In this document: one piece after another, positions 1 through 12,553 of the stretch
Layout: every line of letters begins with the position of its first letter
Numbering within the stretch: position 1 is the first letter of the stretch
Origin: Caenorhabditis elegans
Lineage: Eukaryota > Nematoda > Chromadorea > Rhabditida > Rhabditidae
Direction of reading: 5' to 3'
Length of the DNA stretch: 64,000 nt
Assembly: GCF_000002985.6 (NCBI RefSeq)
Contig: NC_003283.11
Span: forward strand, 5,022,001-5,086,000
Translations under genes and position numbers: made by a program
Notes under the pieces: model-generated
The model's input: the letters and a program-made list of their open reading frames with translations, nothing else
Database searches by the model: none
Told to the model about the DNA's origin: nothing

Positions 1-289
1 TCTCTCTTTGCTACCAGCTGCCAAAGTTCAAGATCAAATTGTTGCAACATCAAAAATTTTGATGGAAAGCGAAGACTTTGAAAATGCGGAAAATCAGAAA
101 GTATACCAAACATATAGGCTCATGGTGGACCGCTCGCTAAAGTCTGAAACGAGAATCTTTGTTGTGAACGCATTTGGAATCAACTCCAACAACTTAAACA
201 TTGCCATGTTCGTCATTCCTAACTTGGGTCCACTCTTGATGATGCTCGAAAAGTTGATCGATTCGAATGGATACAGCTCATCACACTGA
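1..289 (+). CDS. C-terminal exon of an unidentified gene (partial)
   Basis: An open frame runs from the window edge to TGA at 287-289, about 95 codons. It is followed by an AATAAA polyadenylation signal at 345-350, so this looks like the 3' end of a real gene whose start lies outside the window. The peptide is mixed hydrophilic with a hydrophobic stretch near the end (MFVIPNLGPLLMMLEKLI) and finishes in SNGYSSSH. I do not recognise the family and no cysteine or catalytic motif stands out. A weak acceptor (CTACCAG, about 11-17) could mark the exon start, but the frame is also open to base 2. The opposite strand is open over part of this region; I prefer the + frame because its stop is followed at the right distance by the polyadenylation signal. 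Confidence 0.55.
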   Translation, partial: LSLLPAAKVQDQIVATSKILMESEDFENAENQKVYQTYRLMVDRSLKSETRIFVVNAFGINSNNLNIAMFVIPNLGPLLMMLEKLIDSNGYSSSH

Positions 290-469
290 TCTTTTTTGTA
301 AAAACATTTATTCAATTTGTCATAATACAATTGGAAAAACATACAATAAAGCTTTAAAACTTTTTTAAAAAACCCATACCTCGAAGTGCACTGAGCCACT
401 TTTTCTGGTTTCTGACTCGATCTTGTGTCTTCTAAATTTTGATATAAAGTTTAAAAACTGTGTAAGCTT

Positions 470-934
470 GTTTCATAAAAGAAAAAAATCGCTTCATATG
501 ATTTTGCAGTACTTTTGAATTTTTGAAAATAACAGCTTTTGGTTAAATTCTGAATTTTTAAAAATAATCTTCCGTACAAGCTAGCATAATTTGCTTAGTA
601 TTTTCTGGTATATTTGATCATGCTGAACAGTTTTATGGAAGAAAAAAGAATTGCTCCATATGATTTTGCCGTACTTTTGAATTTTTGAAAATAACAGCTT
701 TTGGTTAAATTCTGAATTTTTAAAAATAATCTTCCGTACAAGCTAGCATAATTTGCTTGGTATTTTCTGGTATATTTGATCATGCTGAACAGTTTTATGG
801 AAGAAAAAAATCGCTCCATATGATTTTGTAGTACTTTTGAATTTTTTGAAAACAACAGCTTTTGATTAAATTCTGCAATTTTTAAGATAATTTTCCGTAC
901 AAGCTAGCGTAACTTGCTTGGTATTTTCTGGTAT
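470..934. repeat. Tandem repeat, about 161-bp unit, 2.9 copies
   Basis: The same unit recurs with CATATG landmarks at 495, 657 and 817, giving periods of 162 and 160 bp. Each unit contains CAGCTTTTGGTTAAATTC, CCGTACAAGCTAGC and GGTATTTTCTGGTATA. The last copy is the most diverged. Open frames across it are incidental. Confidence 0.85.
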
Positions 935-1485
935 ACGGGAAATTCAAACTTTATGAGAAAATTTTTCGGCGGGACATTTGAATTTTCTGAAAGAAATGTA
1001 CAATTCTAATGTGTCCAGAACTTTTTTTCTAGAACCTTCTGAAAAATTCGAGCAAATTCTTGAATTATCTTCTCGAAAGTTCAAGAACTTAGTTTTAATA
1101 TTGGTAACTTAGTTATAATATTTATTTTGCTCGAATACTTCTGACAAAATTGTGAAAAACGTTCCATCTGATGAGAAAGGCGTAGAAATTTTAGAGTTTA
1201 ATTTTAATTTTGAGGATGCCTGGCAGATCACGCGTTTTAGCGCCTGCGTATTTTTATAATTTATATTTTTTTCCTATTTTTCTCTTATTTTCACGTTCAA
1301 ATAAACGTATGTATTAAAAAATAAAATAAAATAATGTCCAATTATACAAACTTCGCTCAAGGAAAAAATGAAAATTTTCAAAAGTTGCCGCGCAGTTTTT
1401 CATTTGAAATATATTTTCTAATTGAACTTGGTGAATCGAAAACATGAAGAAATCCCCTAATTAGGTTTTTATACTAGTTTCTCAA

Positions 1486-1660
1486 TTTTCCGCGCGCTGA
1501 ACCAATATTGCGTCATCGACTGACTGGGTGTAGCAGGCGTGTAGCAGGCGTCATCGACTGACTGGGTGTAGCAGGTTTTCCGCGCGCTGAACCAATATTG
1601 CGTCATCGACTGACTGGGTGTCAAGGCCTGAAACCGCGCCTGCCTGCCTGCCGATAAATC
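1486..1660. repeat. 90-bp tandem duplication plus dispersed repeat end
   Basis: The segment starting CCGCGCGCTGAACCAATATT at 1490 recurs at 1580, with an inner partial repeat of CGTCATCGACTGACTGGG. It runs into AGGCCTGAAACCGCGCC and GCCTGCCTGCC, a dispersed GC-rich element also seen near 3010-3045, 12295-12490, 23490-23527 and 38735-38845. Confidence 0.75.
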
Positions 1661-1774
1661 ATAACGACAGTTGGGAGCATTAGTACAAATTAATGAAATC
1701 ATTATCAAACATAAAAATAAATTTATAACAATACAACCATAAATACAAACAATATTCACATTTCTCCAGTAACT

Positions 1775-4700
1775 TTAAACATTTTTCGACACATTATTAT
1801 TGCTTGGCTCATCGTCGAACAAATCGGCAAGTGTATGAATTGCTTCACGCAAATGTTGACCAAACCTATCAGAATCAGTTGCTGGAGATGAGTGGTAGGA
1901 AGTGATGTGAACCATTATCGCTCGATTTCCTGCAAACCGATAGCAAATTCCATATCCATCTTGGGCAACTGCGCCGAAGGATGCTCCGAGCATAATGTTG
2001 TCTTCGGAAATATCCTCGTCAACTGAGTTTGTCATGTTTGGGATCTGAACTTTTATGATTTAATCATTGAATCGATGCACCATAAACATACGTTACTAGT
2101 GCTGAGAAGCCATTTCTGATTAGCATACTCTTCCAGGAACGGGCTCGAATATCCTAGTCCCTTTGCCAAAACACAAAGAACAAACAAATGCCTATCGACT
2201 CCTTTTCCAGTCATAACCTCTTTGCAATTCTCCACATGTGCTTCACAAGCCTTTTTCAACAGGTCTCTTCGCTCTTTTTGCTGGAAAATATTGCATGCAA
2301 TAATTTCTAATGGGTTTGTCAACTTACCGTTGACTCATCACTCAACATAGCCTGGACAAACTTGCAAGAATAATCGGTAACTGGGCGTAGCGTCTCTGTT
2401 CTCGAATTTGCATAGAATCTGACAGATCCTGGTTCATACGTCAGCACAAATTTTCCTTGATCCTGCAGTTGGCAATGAATTAGTAATTTCGATCAAGTTC
2501 CAAAATAAATAGATTTACATAATAATTAGCAAGTTGAATAGCCATTTGTAAGAATCCGTCAGGAGAAATACCGCATTTTTTGACACGTCCTTTTCCAAAA
2601 TCTGTGAATGCAATTGAGTGCATGTGAAGGTCATCAGAGGCTTTGTGGTGCTGTTCGAAACAACGGTTTACTTCAGTTTCCATCTGAAAAATTAATCTTT
2701 TCTGTGAGCAATTGCCAAAATTGCCTAATGTCGAGAAAGAAAATTTCCAAAAATGTAAATTTTATAGATTTCTAAATATTATAAAGCTCGTTTGTGTATT
2801 TTTGTATTGATTTTTTTTTCATACTTTGTCAAGTTGGAAAATAGCCAAAACTTCCAGAAATCTGCAACTTAGACAATTTTGGCAATTGCCAAAATGTTCG
2901 AAACCCACAATTACCAAAAATAGGTGTTCCATTTAGGCGCCGAAAGGTCTTCCTGTGACCTACTCTTGTTTGAATACGAAACTGACAAGGTGAGGCATGT
3001 TTCAAACGGGCACCAGGCCCTGAAACCTCGACTGCCTCCTATGGACGCGCAAACCGAAATTATCGAAAATTTCCGGTTGCCGCGCACCCCTGATCCACAT
3101 GTATCAACAGTTTTCAGTAAACTCACCCCATCAACCTCTTGGAAATCCAATTTCTGTGCCAATCTCAAACTATTTTTCTCCGTAAACGTCATTTTAATAA
3201 TCTCCAACTGTTCTTCAGTGCTTGGTGATACCAAAACTTGCTTATCAACATTCAAAACATTTTCACACAAATGATCCAACTCTGCTCCATCACATGGGGA
3301 ATGTTCTCCCGTTGCTCCGGCACGACCACTTGCATCAACTGCATAGTTCATTGTCTTATCAACCCAACGATTCGAGCCGGATCCCGCGAGCATATCCTTC
3401 ATGTATTTGGATAATTGTTCAGTTGTTTCAACTCCCCAATTCAAATCTCCATCCACTGACATCACAAATTGGGCCGTCTCAATTTGTTGAAGAAGTTTCT
3501 GATTATGCTTGTTTTCCAAGAAGAACTTTTGTCGGTTAGAACACCACTCAGTTCGTCGGTCTGTAGTGAGACTGGCGATGTTTCTGAGATATCCTTTTGA
3601 TTTATCATCTCTTCCCATCACCTCTGCCACAATTCTGAATGATCAAAAAATCATAAAAAGGTATCAGTGTGTCTAGCATACTTTGCCAATTGGTCTACCG
3701 TATAGAGTTGACCATTGGAATCACAAATATCCACTTTGTACCAAGTACAGTCGTGCACTAGGATAACATGTTTCGCTGGTTTATTCCATTGGAAACTATC
3801 GTACTGTTTTCCCGGGATTCTGCATCCGTTGTAGATGTTTCTGTAGTGGCGTGTTGACATCAGTCCCTCACCGATCTTGAAATTTATTATTTATAGTTTA
3901 AAATATTCGTAAATTCACAAAGTCTACTAAACTTCACTCTGTACATTCCAGCACATTTTGACGTCTTAAATTACTAAAATCAATAAAAGTGGCATAACAT
4001 TTGTGAGTGGAAATTTCAAAATGGGCATGGCATTTGACGCCAGGTTTTTGGGCAAGTTTGGCAAAAATTGGTAAAAATTGGCCAGAACTTAGGCGAAACT
4101 TGGGTTACCCAAATCGTACGAACGTCTAGCCCAATGTTTGCTCAACTTTTCCCAGCTTCCAGATCAGTTAGGCTTGATCCAAATTCTTTCCAAATTTCCA
4201 CCTAAACTTTTTTTGGTAAGAAATTAAATAAACATTGGGCTAAACAAGGGAGCTGATTAAATCAAGTTTTGTCCAAATTTTGCTCGGTAAATATTTTCGG
4301 GCGCCGAATCCTGGGTTTCTATTACTCACCGCCATATACTTCTGCCTATCTAACGCCAAATTCGCAATTGTCTCAATATAAATCAACCTGGCAACTTGAT
4401 AAGCCTGAATCAAATCACTTTCTCCGTACATGGTACATTGTGCCACACTACTATTGATCAAGAGTGGATATCTTCCAGCCATGTAAATATATTGTTCCCA
4501 TAATGATGTCACATAGTTGTCTGTGAATTTGTGAAGGAACCATGCGTATCGTTGAATGCTTCGTCCCTCGTTTGACACGAATTTGCGAGACATCTCGAGC
4601 AGTTGGTCATAGTCTTCCTGATAAGAAACGAAAACATTAATCGGCAAAAACGAGTTATCACTTTCACTTTTGGAAACGTCTCGGGCAAAGTATATTATGA

Positions 4701-5716
4701 GAATGTGTCATGTCATTGACATATTTTGAAAAAAGTAAAAATAAAAATAAAAATAGAACTGTTTACATTTTCTGACAAATTATGTGATCAACGTTCCATT
4801 CTCACCTCTGACATAAGATGTTTCATCGAGTCCACGTATCTATCTACAGTATCCTGAAGTGCTGGAAGTGGGAGATTCGGTAGAAGGCGATCACATGAAG
4901 ATAGCTGTGGAGGTGCGATTGTCAGGAGAACCTTCCGGAGAACACCCCAGATCATTGTTCGGATTGATGGTTTCTTTGGGTTTTCAAACAAATACCCTTT
5001 GTAGGAAAAGTAAAAGTATTTTAGAATGTGGCGGAGAATGAAGATTGAAGTGTAGACGGATCCAATAGAAATCGCAAGAGGTTTGAGGAGCTGGAAAATT
5101 ATTTTTTGGATTGCTTCAATATAAATATAAATTAACCAAAAGTTTCAGAAAATTAAGCACCAAAACTAACATTTAACTAAAATTTTATTTGCACTTATAA
5201 TAGTCTAAAATTACCAAAACTTTCAGTCAAAGTTTTGATAAGTTGCTAATTTTTTTTAAAAATGTGGACATTTCGAGAATTTTCATTTGAATTTTTTGTA
5301 GGTTCCAACCGTTGAAATGTTCAAATGTAAACAGTTGCACTGTCATTGAAAAAAAATTGTAGAGAACAAAAATTTGTTGGTCGACTTTCAAAATTATGAT
5401 ATGTAGGTTAAAACCTAGCTTTGCGGTTTTAACACTACTCTACGAAGTTTCTTACTTTTTGAGCATCTTCTTTTATGTGTTCCAGCCCTAGGCTTCTGAC
5501 TTGGAGGGCTGTGACTGCGGTGGTTGCAGCCAAAAATGGAATGGGTCTTATTGGCCATAGTCGATTCTCAAACCAATTCTAAAATAAATCGAAACATTTT
5601 TACCCCAACACATACAGTAACCTTACATAAGTTCTATAGGAAAATCGCTCCAATCCTCCTGGAAACCTTTTGACTTCCGGATATGGCCACTCGTGTTTAC
5701 TGTTGACTGGCGGCAT
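1775..5716 (-). CDS. cpt-4: Carnitine O-palmitoyltransferase, CPT1-like
   Basis: Transfers long-chain acyl groups between CoA and carnitine for mitochondrial fatty-acid import. Ten exons: 5627-5716, 5456-5578, 4806-5090, 4330-4617, 3682-3875, 3127-3634, 2519-2683, 2328-2462, 2092-2280, 1775-2044. They total 2247 nt with every junction in phase (748 aa), close to mammalian CPT1. Two hydrophobic segments near residues 36-55 and 72-94 match the CPT1 outer-membrane anchor. The catalytic His lies in GEHSPCDGAELDHL (exon 6). The CoA/carnitine loops are present as FGKGRVKK-CGISPDGFLQ and RTETLRPV, and the C-terminal AQDGYGICY corresponds to the family's DGYGV segment. The ATG sits seven bases after a TTTCAG acceptor, suggesting trans-splicing. 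Intron 2684-3126 carries a dispersed repeat. The family call is firm; the symbol comes from recalled gene order (K11D12.4), and other C. elegans cpt paralogues exist. Confidence 0.93.
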
Positions 5717-7444
5717 TGTTTGTCTGAAAGAAAAACGTGAAGGGGGGTTGAAAATTGAACGTTTGGTCATTGCGCCCAATGATATAGGGGGTGCCTTTTT
5801 ATAGTATTAGGCCCGGGCAAAGTATATTCTGACGGCGGGGCGCACATGTACTACGGAAAAGGGGAAATATTTGATAGGGAGGTTTCGGCGATAATGATAT
5901 AACTGATAACACACACACTCAGCATGTCTCGTGGACGAATGTATGGAGAAAGTTCATTTGCAAAAGCGTGGAAAAGAGGAGATGGTTCTCAAGGGATGAG
6001 CGGAAGGGTGCATGAGAACGGAAAGAAAACGGGAAGATAGTTGTTTCTGGGAGCAAATATGTTTGTATGCAAAAGTGGTAGCGATTTGTGTTTACATTGT
6101 GTTCAAATCTTAGTGCTGGTCATCATGAAAGTAGCTATTTGGAAGTCTTTGCAAAATACTTTGTATTCATACATTTTTCGGTCTTAGAAACAAATCCATA
6201 GAATTGGAGATGGAGACGAGATCTGAAGTGCCGAACTTTATTCTATTCATCTTTTAATGCGTTTTCTAGGAGATTTGCTAACTGTAATAGATTATTAGTC
6301 CTGCACACTGAAAATTAGACTGGCAGACTGCATTCCAGCCTCCATTAATCTTGCACAGGCATAGTAATATGAAATTTTTTAAATTTGAAAGTTTTGGTAA
6401 TTTCATCAAGTTGAGTGTAAAACATTACGAGGAGATCAAAAACAATTTTTCAAATTTACCTTTTTCGGTTTCTTTTTTTGCGGCTCCAAACCTGAAAAAC
6501 AATGTCAAAACGTTCTCTAATTTGCTTTAGATTTTATTTACTTTCTGGAAAATAATGTGAAAAAAGCTCACCATTTCTTATGCAACTTTTCCATTTTCCG
6601 AAAAATTTAATAAATACGCTAAACACAAAAATCTGAACACAAAAAACTGAAAAATAGCAGTAAATTTTGTCGATAAAGGTGGAAATTGCAAAAAATGACA
6701 CTGGCCACATTGAAGTTAAAGTAAAAAATTTGGAATTTTTTTAAAAACTCGTTAACGTCACTTTTATATCCGTCGTTTTACATTTCGTCACAATCTTCAA
6801 ATATATTTTTCTTTAAAACTTTTTTTGTATAATTTTCAGGATTGTGCATTGTTTAAGACGTCGAATTGAAGCTTGATTCCAGTTTAATATAATTTTTTAA
6901 TATCGAAAATTTATCTTACAATTAAAATTGTCTCTTTATCGATTACGTTTATCTTCAAAATTTCCGATTTTGCTGTTTGTTTTTTTTTTAAAATTAATTT
7001 TGTACTAAAATTCTATAAAATAAATTTAATCGGTTTTCAAAAAACTATAGGAAAATGAAAACTTATGGGAAAATGAAGAAAATGATAATAATATGTCGAA
7101 GCTTTTACGTGGTGAGCAATTTTTAAGGCATCGAGCAGCACAAATGTCGAAAAAAAAAACGTAAATCTGTTTATAAAATATTTGACCTCAAAAAGCTATC
7201 TGATTTACATAAATTGTGTTTCAAACGTGCTGAAGCCTAGACACTTTTATCACGCTGACCATTTCCCAAAATGCTTCAAATTGGGATAAAATATGTTTGG
7301 CCAACATTTGTGAATTTCAGAAGTTTGATTCAAAGTTTATTCTACACGTTCAAAAATCGACAATTAAAAAGACTCGATGCGAAATAAGCAAAAACTGGTA
7401 GAGGCAAGAATCTGCACCACCTCCGAAAAAACAACTATTTTAAT
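5717..7444. other. Intergenic region upstream of the CPT gene
   Basis: It contains the 5' flank of the carnitine acyltransferase gene (5717-6100, somewhat GC-richer) and then AT-rich DNA without recognisable genes. Only a 38-codon ORF at 5924-6040 stands out. Confidence 0.5.
5924..6040 (+). CDS. Possible 38-codon small ORF
   Basis: An ATG just after ACTCAG opens 38 codons to TAG. The peptide is basic and glycine/serine rich (starts MSRGRMYGESSF, ends ENGKKTGR). Base composition here is richer in G and A than the flanks. It lies about 200 bp upstream of, and divergent from, the carnitine acyltransferase start, so it could equally be promoter or 5' leader DNA open by chance. No homologue is recognised. 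Confidence 0.2.
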   Translation: MSRGRMYGESSFAKAWKRGDGSQGMSGRVHENGKKTGR

Positions 7445-8807
7445 TTATTCAACTTTCTTAGCATCCTTGTTTTGTGGTGGAATGTTGAAAATTGGAACTG
7501 TCCAGGTGAGTGGTGGATAGAAGAAGTACAATGCCAACGTGGCAATGTTGACGAGGAGACCAGCAGCGTTGGAAATCTGAAATTTCAAAAAAATGAAATT
7601 TTAATTCATGATTATTTCACTTACAGCGATAAACTGATTTCCATGGAGAATTCCGAACAGAAGCCACTGAAGGATCAATGTGAAAATGGCGAACTGGAAA
7701 CCAGCTGGAATGTACTCAGTGGTGCCCATGGAGATTGCGCGCTTCTGAACAATTTGAATTTAATTTTGAAAATTAAAGTAAGTTTTTAAAAAAAACCAAC
7801 AATTTCGTAGATTCCTCCAACTAAACTGAAGATCTGTGCTCCAGCAGCCATGGATCCCATAGCGTCGTTGATTGAAGCAGAGTCGTGGGTGTCGACGTAG
7901 GCAAAGGCAACTTTGACGGCAAGAGCGGCAGCAACAATTTGACCAATGAGGTATTTCTGAATTAAGAAATAAATTAAAATTTTTGTATTATAGTTTCTAA
8001 TCCATACAATAGCATGTCGTATTTTTTCTATTAACTTTTTTAACTTTGACAATTAATAGCTTGGTTAATTTTGAAACTTATATAGCTTTGGTTATTTTTG
8101 AAACTAGACACCGGTGCCCAAATTGGTGAACAACAAGAAAATCGAAATTTGGAGCCGGCCAACTTGAGCAAAACTTTGAAACATTTTTGGAAAATTTGGG
8201 CAAACATTTCCCAAATTTAAACTGTTCAGTTTCTGGAAAAACTGCAAATATGTTGAATTCATTTTTTTATACAGTGCAACGTTTCATACCACTTTACAAT
8301 TTTTGGCACATTTCCAAGCGAAGTTGTGACCAATCACAAAAATTATCGCAACAAAGTGCTGTCATCTTAATAAATTTGCATTCAAAATAGTAAGCATGTT
8401 GTAAGACTACAACACACAAATTTCAATTTCAAATGCATGAATTCTTATCAAAAAAATCAGTTTTTCAGTTATACGTATATGTATACTTACCCTTTTTGGC
8501 TGATAGTATGCGAACGCGGAAACATAAAAAGCAAAGAAGACCAAATTGATAGAGTTGATGATGATGTTGGTCTGATCGTTTGTCATATAACCGTGACGGA
8601 GCCAGAACGATTGTCTGAAAATTATTGGATTCTGCTAAGCATTTATCTTATGTTCAAAACTTACACAAGCATCGGAAGAACAAAGTTGACTGAACTGAAT
8701 CCATCGGCAGTGCCTCTCTTGTGCCAGTCGAGCACCATAAACATGGGCAGGAATGTGAAGCCGATCGAGAAGATTCCAAGCCAGACTGTGAAGATTTCCA
8801 AGAACAT
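7445..8807 (-). CDS. swt-7: SWEET-family sugar transporter
   Basis: A seven-TM MtN3/saliva (SWEET) facilitator for sugars. Five exons: 8665-8809 (ATG 8805-8807), 8491-8614, 7801-7956, 7625-7744, 7445-7576. Coding length is 675 nt (224 aa), the usual SWEET size. The first repeat starts FTVWLGIFSIGFTFLPMF, followed by DWHKRGTADGFSSVNFVLPM, which fits the SWEET K-x-S-T-G-x-x-S region, then a QSFWLRHGYM segment. The second repeat contains GQIVAAALAVKVAFAYV and LVGGIYEIKRAISMGTTEYI. The ATG lies two bases behind a TTTCAG acceptor, suggesting trans-splicing. The TAA stop is embedded in the AATAAA polyadenylation signal (7444-7449). The donor at 7800 (GTTGGT) is weak but keeps frame and matches the family. 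The symbol is from recalled gene order (K11D12.5). Confidence 0.92.
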
Positions 8808-9160
8808 TTCTGAAATTTTTTGAGATTGAAACAGTAGGAAAAAGAAAAGAGGAACACAAATGAAGAGGTGAAAAACTGAAGGTAATTTCAAATTAATTTT
8901 AATTTGACAAGACAAGAATGTGACCAAGATGGGAGTTGTTGGGCTGATTGGTAAGTTCAATGCGTTAGTAATACATTCACAGGTAAAAGGTAAAATAAAT
9001 CGGAGAGACTCCAGAAAATTTTTGAGACGTTTTTAGTAAATTAGTTTTTAAAAAACCCAATGGATCGTGCTAAACAATCGCGAAAACCCGGTTGACAAAT
9101 TTTGATAGAACAATTAGGAAATTGAAAATGTAGTTCAATATTTTCACATGTCAACGGTTG

Positions 9161-9328
9161 CACGTGGTGTCAGGATATCCCATTACGGTTTGATCTACAA
9201 AAATTGCGGGGTTTTTGCCCAGAAAAAGGTGACATCGGCACACGAAATCGGTTGAGAAATCTGCGTCTAGAAATTCCCGCGATTCTCTTGTAGATCAAAC
9301 CAAAATTTGGATACTTTGACATCACGTG
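9161..9328. repeat. Palindromic dispersed repeat (family A)
   Basis: Starts CACGTGGTGTCAGGATATCC and ends in the near-complement TTTGACATCACGTG. The arms contain CGGTTTGATCTAC and GTAGATCAAACC. The same family appears at 22956-23129, 31742-31911 and 32471-32656. It is a non-coding hairpin-forming element typical of C. elegans. Confidence 0.85.
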
Positions 9329-10664
9329 CGGGTGCTACTCACCAGTGAAAAATTAGTTCAGAACTACTTTTTGAAAAACGCATTTTAGAATCCCTACAAT
9401 GTTTGAATATTAATATTTGAAACATAAATAAACGACAAAATCAAAATAAATCTTTTTTGGTCGACGACTTTTAGAAAAGTGGCAGAAACTAACTATTTAC
9501 CACTTTTTGACTATTACAAAAATTCAAACATTTATTGAAAAAGTTTTACCATAATATTTTAACCTTTAAAATTTCCAAAAACGTTTTTCATGACGGTTCA
9601 AATTTTAAAGAAGAAAAGCTTAATTTTAGCTGAAATCTTCAAATTTCTTTTTTTTTGGGTCGCAGTGAAATAAAATGAGATAAACCAAAAATTCAAACCG
9701 CTTAAAAAATTTTCAATAAATGTTTTGAAATTTTTTAAAAGTATCTTTAAAGTATAAAGTATATCAAATACATTGATCGGTTAGTTCATCTTTAATCACT
9801 AAAGTCAAAATGAAAACCGAAAAAAAAAGTTTTTCACCAATTTCACGAACAGCAAAAAAGTAACCGAAATGATGATAAAAGTGTGGAATGAGACGTTGCT
9901 TTAAAGAGAATTGAAACAACGATTTACAACATGAACACAAAAAAATACACAAAAAATTTGTAGTTTGTGCCCTGTCACAATGTATCAGTTGTGTTGTCAG
10001 GCAAATCGAGTTCAATTTGTATTAAGTGAATATTACGAATTTTTATTCTTTAAAAATGATAAGAAGAATGCACTAATAAAGTGAAATATATCAATGAACG
10101 GAACAGAGGAATGTGTCAATATTTGACAGCAAAGTTCAAAAGGCAAAATTTGGAGGAGTTGAAAAGGCTTCCCCAACCAACACACTTCTTGATTTAAAAC
10201 ATTTTGAAAAAAAATCATTATATAAGAATTTTTGATTAAAATCAAGAAAAAATGTAAAATTGCACAACATTAGATGATACCTCTACCCCAAACCACACCA
10301 AGAAACTGTGTTAGTATGTTGGTGTGGAGATCGAAATTGAAAGAGACTGCAAGAGACGATGGGAAACAGAGAGAGTGCCAGAGATATTGACAGTTGGGGC
10401 CAAGTAATGCACGTGCAGAAGAGGAATGAGAATGCAATGCACTAAAGAACATGGACGGTTGTTGTTGTTGTTTTGATAATGGTTTATGGTCAATGGAACA
10501 TGGCATTGCCATAAGGAAAGGATCATCGAGTATTTAGTCTTTTAGAAAAACATTCAACCTTTCTTAAAATTTATATGAGTACTCTTAAAAAGAAAGCATT
10601 TCAGCTCACTTTTAGACTTCAAAATGAAACCAATGCCATTTGAAAGAGGATCATTGAAAAAGGT

Positions 10665-10761
10665 CCCTACAAAAAATTTAGCGGCGGAGTGAAAAATACA
10701 CGAAAAGCAAGTTCAGATCGACTTTTTTCTAGTTCAAAGAGTCGCTAATTTTTTTGTAGGG
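10665..10761. repeat. Short inverted repeat
   Basis: Nineteen-base arms CCCTACAAAAAATTTAGCG (10665-10683) and CGCTAATTTTTTTGTAGGG (10743-10761) are near-perfect reverse complements around a 59-bp loop. Probably a small non-autonomous element. Confidence 0.75.
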
Positions 10762-11408
10762 CGTCTGTGGATTTTTCCCTTAACAAAAATGGCAAAAAAA
10801 CAGTGTCCATATACCAAGTATAACTGTTAAAAAATTAAACTTTTTCTAAATTTTTCAAAATGATTTTTTAAATTTCGCAACAAAAAAATTTAGAACTGTC
10901 TAAATTTTTTTTTGATTTTCAGGGCAGATTTACGACCTACCCTCGACTTTTTTGCGTTTTCCAGATATATCATTTGGTATTGATTTGCAACATCATTTGT
11001 CAAATTTTCAGGCTTTTTTCCGCAAAAAGACTTTCAATCTGAAGATAAAATATCGAATTTTAAAGCAATATAAGTGTTTCACCAAGTTTCTTACGGGTTA
11101 TCAAGCTTTCTCTACAAAATACGGAAAATGGCTGAAAATGTTATTTCTTTTTTTTTAATTGAAGAAAAATTGATAGTGACACCAGTTGAAATGTGATTTA
11201 AAGTTTTTATTTTTCTCTCTAAATTTTCTCTGTCAAGCTCAAAATTAGAATTTGAGCGTTTCTTCTTTATTTAATTTCATGTCAAACCACCATTTCAACA
11301 TGAATCATAATCGAAGAAAAGAAACAAACGACTTTTTGTTCCACTTTGCACGTATTCTGAAATAAAAGTATAAAAACTGAAAATTCGTTCATTGTGGCCT
11401 GTGTTACC

Positions 11409-12117
11409 ATGCTCAAGGAAATAATTTTGATTTTCTATTCTTTTATGGTTGTCTTCGGGCATCCACCAAAATGTTACCTACCGCAAGCAAAAGGAACATC
11501 TTCAAATTGTTCTTATGAGGCTTCTATTAGAGTGAGTAAATCAGTTTAAATTTTGCCAAAAATTTTCTTTTCCAAAACTATATTTGTAACCTTGCTTTAG
11601 CTCTCCAAAATCTGTTTGAATTTTCAGTACCATTTTGACCCTAAAACGAATATATGTCATGCATTCAAATACGAAGGATGTGGTGGAAACGTGAACAATT
11701 ATGAGACTCCAGGAGATTGCGGTCAGAACTGTAATGTAGACGAAAGTAAATCGATATTCCATTATTTATTTTTTAATTGTATTATTTTTAGAAACATATA
11801 TACAGTGTGCTCTCGGAGCTCCACCTATATTCGATAGCCGTGGTAATAACAACTGCCCGTTAACAAGTGAGGAGACTGGGGAAGGATGTGAAAGTGACGA
11901 GGCTGTGTGTAAATATTTTTCAACGATGGCTCTATGTTGCAACAAAACTGTGGAAGTTGGATTGAAAGAGGATCAATCTACAACATGTCCTTCTGGAAAA
12001 TCGCGGTGGCAGATTGGTGGAATAACGGTACTTGCCAAGACTTGTGATGACGTCATTTGTCCAAATGGGTACACTTGCCAAAATGGGATGTTCTTTTCTT
12101 ACTGTTGTGAAAATTGA
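11409..12117 (+). CDS. Secreted Kunitz plus cysteine-rich protein (1)
   Basis: Three exons, 11409-11531, 11628-11745 and 11792-12117, give 567 nt (188 aa) in phase. The N-terminus (MLKEIILIFYSFMVVFG) is a signal peptide. A Kunitz/BPTI domain follows with all six cysteines (KCY, NCS, NIC, EGC, GDC, QNC) and the YHFD and GCGGN signatures. Two further cysteine-rich modules end in SYCCEN. The residue after the second Kunitz cysteine (P1) is Ser, not Lys or Arg, so trypsin-type inhibition is unlikely. AATAAA at 12152-12157. It has the same architecture as the three minus-strand genes that follow but is on the opposite strand. Its partner protease or ligand cannot be told from sequence. Confidence 0.9.
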
Positions 12118-12289
12118 AAATTGTTAGATGAAAAATTAAGAATTGAGAAAAAATAAAGCTGTAGAACAAACAGAACAAGCAAGATGTTGCAGTGGTATCC
12201 CAACCCCTTTTTGGCAAATTTTAAAAACGGAAGCATGAGTTACTATGTCTAAAACTATTCTAGTTATATGTACTTTGGAACTGATCGTG

Positions 12290-12515
12290 GACGTAGGGCT
12301 TTCAGGCGCCAAAACGCCTGACGTGCCTGCCTTCCGGCGACCGCCGCCTGTCTCACGACACGACTGGTGTATAGTGCGGTGCGGAGCCCAAACATTGCCA
12401 GGCACTGTGAAACCTCCATCGCATAATGCTCTGCCGCCAAATGCAAAATTGAAACAAGGTGGCCATCAGGTTTCAGGCAGGAAACCGCACCTCCTACGGA
12501 AGCCATACATGAAAA
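12290..12515. repeat. Dispersed GC-rich repeat (GCCTGCC family)
   Basis: Inverted GC-rich arms (CTTTCAGGCGCCAAAACGCC near 12300 and CAGGTTTCAGGCAGGAAACC near 12467) in AT-rich DNA. Related fragments lie at 1622-1655, 3010-3045, 23490-23527 and 38735-38845. Open frames over it on both strands are chance. Confidence 0.65.
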
Positions 12516-12553
12516 TAAATGTATTATGATAGTTTTATTATATGAAATAAAAA

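Larger units (their letters stand above)
290..1774. other. Intergenic, repeat-bearing
   Basis: No convincing gene. It holds the 3' flank of the upstream gene, a 161-bp tandem repeat (470-934), AT-rich DNA, a 90-bp tandem duplication (1486-1660) and a fragment of a dispersed GCCTGCC-rich repeat (about 1622-1655). Short open frames on the minus strand here are translations of the repeats. Confidence 0.6.
8810..11408. other. Intergenic region
   Basis: A 2.6-kb divergent intergenic region between the SWEET gene (-) and the first Kunitz gene (+). AT-rich, with a palindromic dispersed repeat at 9161-9328, a short inverted repeat at 10665-10761 and a GC-richer promoter-like patch at 10270-10500. 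No gene was recognised. Confidence 0.5.

Noticed and set aside
12245-12529. 94-codon plus ORF and overlapping minus ORFs
   Set aside because: Lie in a GC-rich dispersed repeat that recurs elsewhere in the window.
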